A DNA stretch of 6,190 nucleotides from Rhodospirillaceae bacterium (GTDB lineage: Bacteria > Pseudomonadota > Alphaproteobacteria > Rhodospirillales > 2-02-FULL-58-16). Position 1 is the first letter of the stretch. Every line of letters begins with the position of its first letter. The stretch spans positions 1 to 6,190 of the forward strand of contig DUZD01000168.1 of assembly GCA_013349695.1 (NCBI GenBank), read 5' to 3'. Shown one piece after another: positions 4,820 to 6,190 of the stretch. Position numbers and translations under genes: made by a program. The notes below the pieces were generated by a model. That model made no database searches. It had not been told where the DNA came from and saw only the letters and a program-made list of their open reading frames with translations.

Positions 4820-5127
4820 GCAAGGATCGCAACCCCCATATCGGCACCTCTCTGGACGACTTTCTCGAAGAGGATGATGTTCTTGCCGAGGCCCACGCCA
4901 TTGCCGTCAAGCGCGCCCTGGCTTGGCAGGTGAGCCGGATCATGGCGGAGGAGAAACTGAGCAAGGCCGAAATGGCCAGACGCATGCATACCAGCCGCGC
5001 GGCCCTTGATCGTTTTCTCGACCCCGACAACCCTTCGGTGACGCTGCTAACTATGGACAAGGCGGCCGCCGTCCTCGGCAAGCGCCTCAGGGTGGAGATA
5101 GTCGACGAGTCGGCAGATCGTCCTTGA
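4816..5127 (+). CDS. HTH-type antitoxin of the HigA kind, partner of the 4565-4819 toxin
   Basis: The 103-residue protein has an N-terminal segment NPHIGTSLDDFLEEDDVLAE (residues 6-25) and the run AHAIAVKRALAWQVSRIMAE (26-45). The HTH follows, KLSKAEMARRMHTSRAALDR (47-66), then FLDPDNPSVTLLTMDKAAAV (67-86) and the C-terminal LGKRLRVEIVDE. The 'GSSLDDFL.EE' start and 'MA.RM.TSR.ALDR.LDP.N..VTL.TL.KAA' block are typical of antitoxins paired with gp49-like toxins. The HTH would bind the operon's own operator (perhaps 4541-4556), while the N-terminal region would neutralise the toxin. Its ATG overlaps the toxin stop (ATGA), with the toxin first as in hig operons. The gene looks complete. A terminator lies 66 nt downstream. 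Confidence 0.88.
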   Translation: MSKDRNPHIGTSLDDFLEEDDVLAEAHAIAVKRALAWQVSRIMAEEKLSKAEMARRMHTSRAALDRFLDPDNPSVTLLTMDKAAAVLGKRLRVEIVDESADRP

Positions 5128-5192
5128 CGGGGAGCCGCCCCCCATCCTAATTTTCTCCTATACACCCCTTGTGGTTTCGACCGCAGGGTGCG

Positions 5193-5220
5193 GGGCCTCT
5201 TCGGAGGCCCTTGCTTTTTT
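5193..5220 (+). terminator. Rho-independent terminator after the toxin-antitoxin genes
   Basis: GGGCCTC (5193-5199) and GAGGCCC (5204-5210) form a perfect 7-bp stem closed by a TTCG tetraloop, then TTGC and six T residues. It ends the 4565-5127 operon and separates it from the HTH gene at 5279. Confidence 0.85.
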
Positions 5221-5231
5221 GAGGAACTCGA

Positions 5232-5282
5232 ATGCGAACCTACGTCTATATCGATGCCAGAATGAAGGAGTTAGGACCATGA
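5232..5282 (+). pseudogene. 16-codon ORF, possible last codons of a second toxin gene
   Basis: ATG at 5232 reads MRTYVYIDARMKELGP, with a stop that overlaps the ATG of the next HTH gene (ATGA). HTH antitoxins of that kind usually follow a RelE-like toxin whose C-terminus often ends in a 'RMKEL'-type helix, and here the last residues are ARMKELGP with the expected overlap. It may be the stub of a deleted toxin, or simply a leader peptide. The match is very short. Confidence 0.25.
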
Positions 5283-5557
5283 CCATTCCGTTTGCCGAAC
5301 TCCGGAAGAAGTGGCGAAAGGACCCCGAGTACCTAAAGGAGTTCGAAGCCCTCGAACCTAAGTTCGAACTGGCGAGGGAACTCATCCAAGCCCGTATCAA
5401 TGCCGGACTGAGCCAGAAAGAAGTGGCCGACCGGATGGGAACGAGCCAGCCCACGGTGGCTCGTCTTGAGAGCGGCCATAAACCTTCCTTGAAATCCTTG
5501 GAACGATATGCCGAAGCTGTGGGAATGAAGGTGGAAATCCATCTCGTCACCAGATGA
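5279..5557 (+). CDS. HigA-like HTH protein, apparently an orphan antitoxin or regulator
   Basis: The 92-residue protein starts MTIPFAELRKKWRKDPEYLK, followed by EFEALEPKFELARELIQARI (21-40). Its HTH_3/XRE domain covers about residues 31-87: INAGLSQKEVADRMGTSQPT (40-59), VARLESGHKPSLKSLERYAE (60-79), AVGMKVEIHLV. This is the architecture of antitoxins in which an N-terminal helical extension binds the toxin. I chose the ATG at 5279 because AAGGAG lies 8 nt upstream (5265-5270). Reading back to 5171 in frame would cross the terminator. No full toxin lies beside it, so it is either an orphan or the survivor of a second toxin-antitoxin pair. It ends only 2 bp from the convergent DUF6441 stop, which marks the right edge of the inserted cassette. 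Confidence 0.85.
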   Translation: MTIPFAELRKKWRKDPEYLKEFEALEPKFELARELIQARINAGLSQKEVADRMGTSQPTVARLESGHKPSLKSLERYAEAVGMKVEIHLVTR

Positions 5558-5559
5558 GT

Positions 5560-6056
5560 TCAACCCATCCGCATATGCCTGTCGATCAATCCCGGCAACC
5601 GCCTCTCCCAGCGTTTGATCTCGCGCCTGACATCCAGGCGTTTCTTAAGCCGTACTTGCGGCACCATGATGAACATGACAGAAGTGGCCATGCCCTGTTT
5701 CATGCGCCCGGTCTTGGTGAAAGCGCCGCCCTTAGCGCGCCGCTCGACCCGCCCCGACTTGTTGATGCGGACCCCGTCCACCACCAGGAGCGACGGACGC
5801 CCGCGGCGGTAAACGAAACGCAGCGGCCCGAAACGGTGCTCCGGGAAGTTGGACGGATTGATCCGCTTGCCGCCGACCCCGCGCTTGGGTGCCGACGGCG
5901 TCGGGATGGCCAGCCAAAACCCGGACTTGCTTTTGATCACCGCGCCCCTCCTCGACTCCACCGAGGAACCGGATAAGTTCTCTCCCGCCACGTCCGCGAC
6001 AAACGCATGCCGAGGCCCGCCGAGACCACCTGCTTGCGCAGATCGACTTTGAGCCC
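5560..6056 (-). pseudogene. DUF6441 phage protein, frame-disrupted by an internal deletion
   Basis: Two frames together give a DUF6441-like protein. The first (6056 to a stop at 5937) reads GLKVDLRKQVVSAGLGMRLS then RTWRERTYP. The second (from about 5946 to the stop at 5560) reads GAVIKSKSGFWLAIPTPSAP, KRGVGGKRI, FPEHRFGPLRFVYRRGRPSL, a basic linker, VPQVRLKKRLDV and WERRLPGLIDRH. The family usually has about 25-35 residues between 'RTYP' and 'GAVI.SK' (a stretch with 'SLDAAALVWSKAP..V..F'). These are missing, so a deletion changed the frame. The protein's N-terminal end before GLKVDL is also gone, replaced by the DUF2190 start. DUF6441 proteins occur beside tail-terminator genes in alphaproteobacterial prophages, with a role in head-tail joining or tail assembly suspected but not known to me. 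Confidence 0.75.
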
Positions 6057-6157
6057 ACGCCGAAGATGGAACCGACGAGCAACCCATCGCCGCTGGAGAC
6101 GTCGGAGGGGGCGGTCAGGGTGAGCACGTTACCCGATTGTATATAATTCTTGGCCAT
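6056..6157 (-). pseudogene. DUF2190 capsid-cement protein, N-terminal fragment (34 aa)
   Basis: The frame starts MAKNYIQSGNVLTLTAP and continues SDVSSGDGLLVGSIFGV. This is the characteristic start of DUF2190 proteins (capsid cement or decoration proteins, usually about 105-115 residues), which begin 'MAKNYIQ.G..LTLTAP....SGDGVLVG.IFGVA'. After Val34 the DNA changes to a DUF6441 coding frame, so about 75 residues are lost. AAGGA lies 8 nt before the ATG, a good ribosome site. In intact phages DUF2190 precedes the major capsid gene, with DUF6441 several genes further on. The direct join therefore implies loss of the capsid and connector genes. The same frame stays open past the join to 5732, but that is nonsense reading of DUF6441. 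Confidence 0.75.
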
Positions 6158-6190
6158 GGTGATGTTCCTTTGCTGTCATGAAAATGCGAA

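Larger units (their letters stand above)
3062..6190. mobile_element. Eroded prophage or genomic island next to tRNA-Thr
   Basis: From the tRNA to the right edge no housekeeping gene is seen. The minus strand carries phage late-gene remnants in phage order (DUF2190, DUF6441, tail-terminator-like, DUF1353, small membrane protein). The plus strand carries a truncated nuclease, a membrane ORF, a broken XRE regulator, and a toxin-antitoxin plus HTH cassette. Several genes are fused in the middle or frame-disrupted, which indicates decay by deletion. No integrase, portal, major capsid, terminase, tape measure or direct-repeat attachment site is visible. The right boundary is outside the window, and the left boundary at the tRNA end is inferred. 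Confidence 0.75.

Noticed and set aside
5732..6055. Continuation of the DUF2190 frame through the DUF6441 region.
   Set aside because: After residue 34 it matches no family, while the other two frames read DUF6441.
1..6190. CRISPR array, rRNA, riboswitch or insertion-sequence ends.
   Set aside because: No regularly spaced repeats, no rRNA-like sequence, no recognisable riboswitch core and no transposase or terminal inverted repeats were seen.

Overview
The window looks like the chromosome of an alphaproteobacterium, probably Rhodospirillales-like (inference). The reasons are high GC, a murA-type neighbourhood with a histidine-biosynthesis gene, a small Arg/Lys-rich protein just upstream of murA, and accessory proteins of types I associate with alphaproteobacterial prophages. 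It falls into a housekeeping part (about 1-3061) and an eroded prophage or genomic island (about 3062-6190), with a tRNA-Thr(GGT) gene between them.

Housekeeping part. The N-terminal 108 codons of hisD run off the left edge on the minus strand. murA (minus, 1309-2592) is complete and has all its key residues. A 63-residue basic protein (minus, 2687-2878) lies just upstream of it. The roughly 980 bp between murA and hisD contain no hisG, which often sits there in relatives. They contain instead an insulated plus-strand unit: a sigma70-like promoter, a hairpin at the predicted transcript start, an 84-codon ORF of unknown function (736-990) and two Rho-independent terminators.

Island. After the tRNA come, on the plus strand, a truncated secreted thermonuclease (SNase family), an overlapping 44-residue single-pass membrane ORF, and an XRE-type regulator that has lost its N-terminal helices. 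Facing them on the minus strand are remnants of a tailed-phage late operon, in phage order: the start of a DUF2190 capsid-cement protein, a broken DUF6441 protein, the start of a tail-terminator-like protein, a DUF1353 protein lacking its beginning, and a 54-residue membrane protein. The capsid, tail and tape-measure genes expected between them are absent. The survivors are joined directly, in two cases in the middle of a gene.

Between the DUF6441 and tail-terminator remnants is a plus-strand cassette (about 4521-5559). It holds a HigB/gp49-like toxin, its HTH antitoxin, a terminator and a second HigA-like HTH gene. It fits the gap between the two phage genes almost to the base, as a phage moron does. 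The simplest reading is a prophage that has lost most structural genes while its toxin-antitoxin cargo has kept open frames. Family names come from recalled sequence patterns, not searches.
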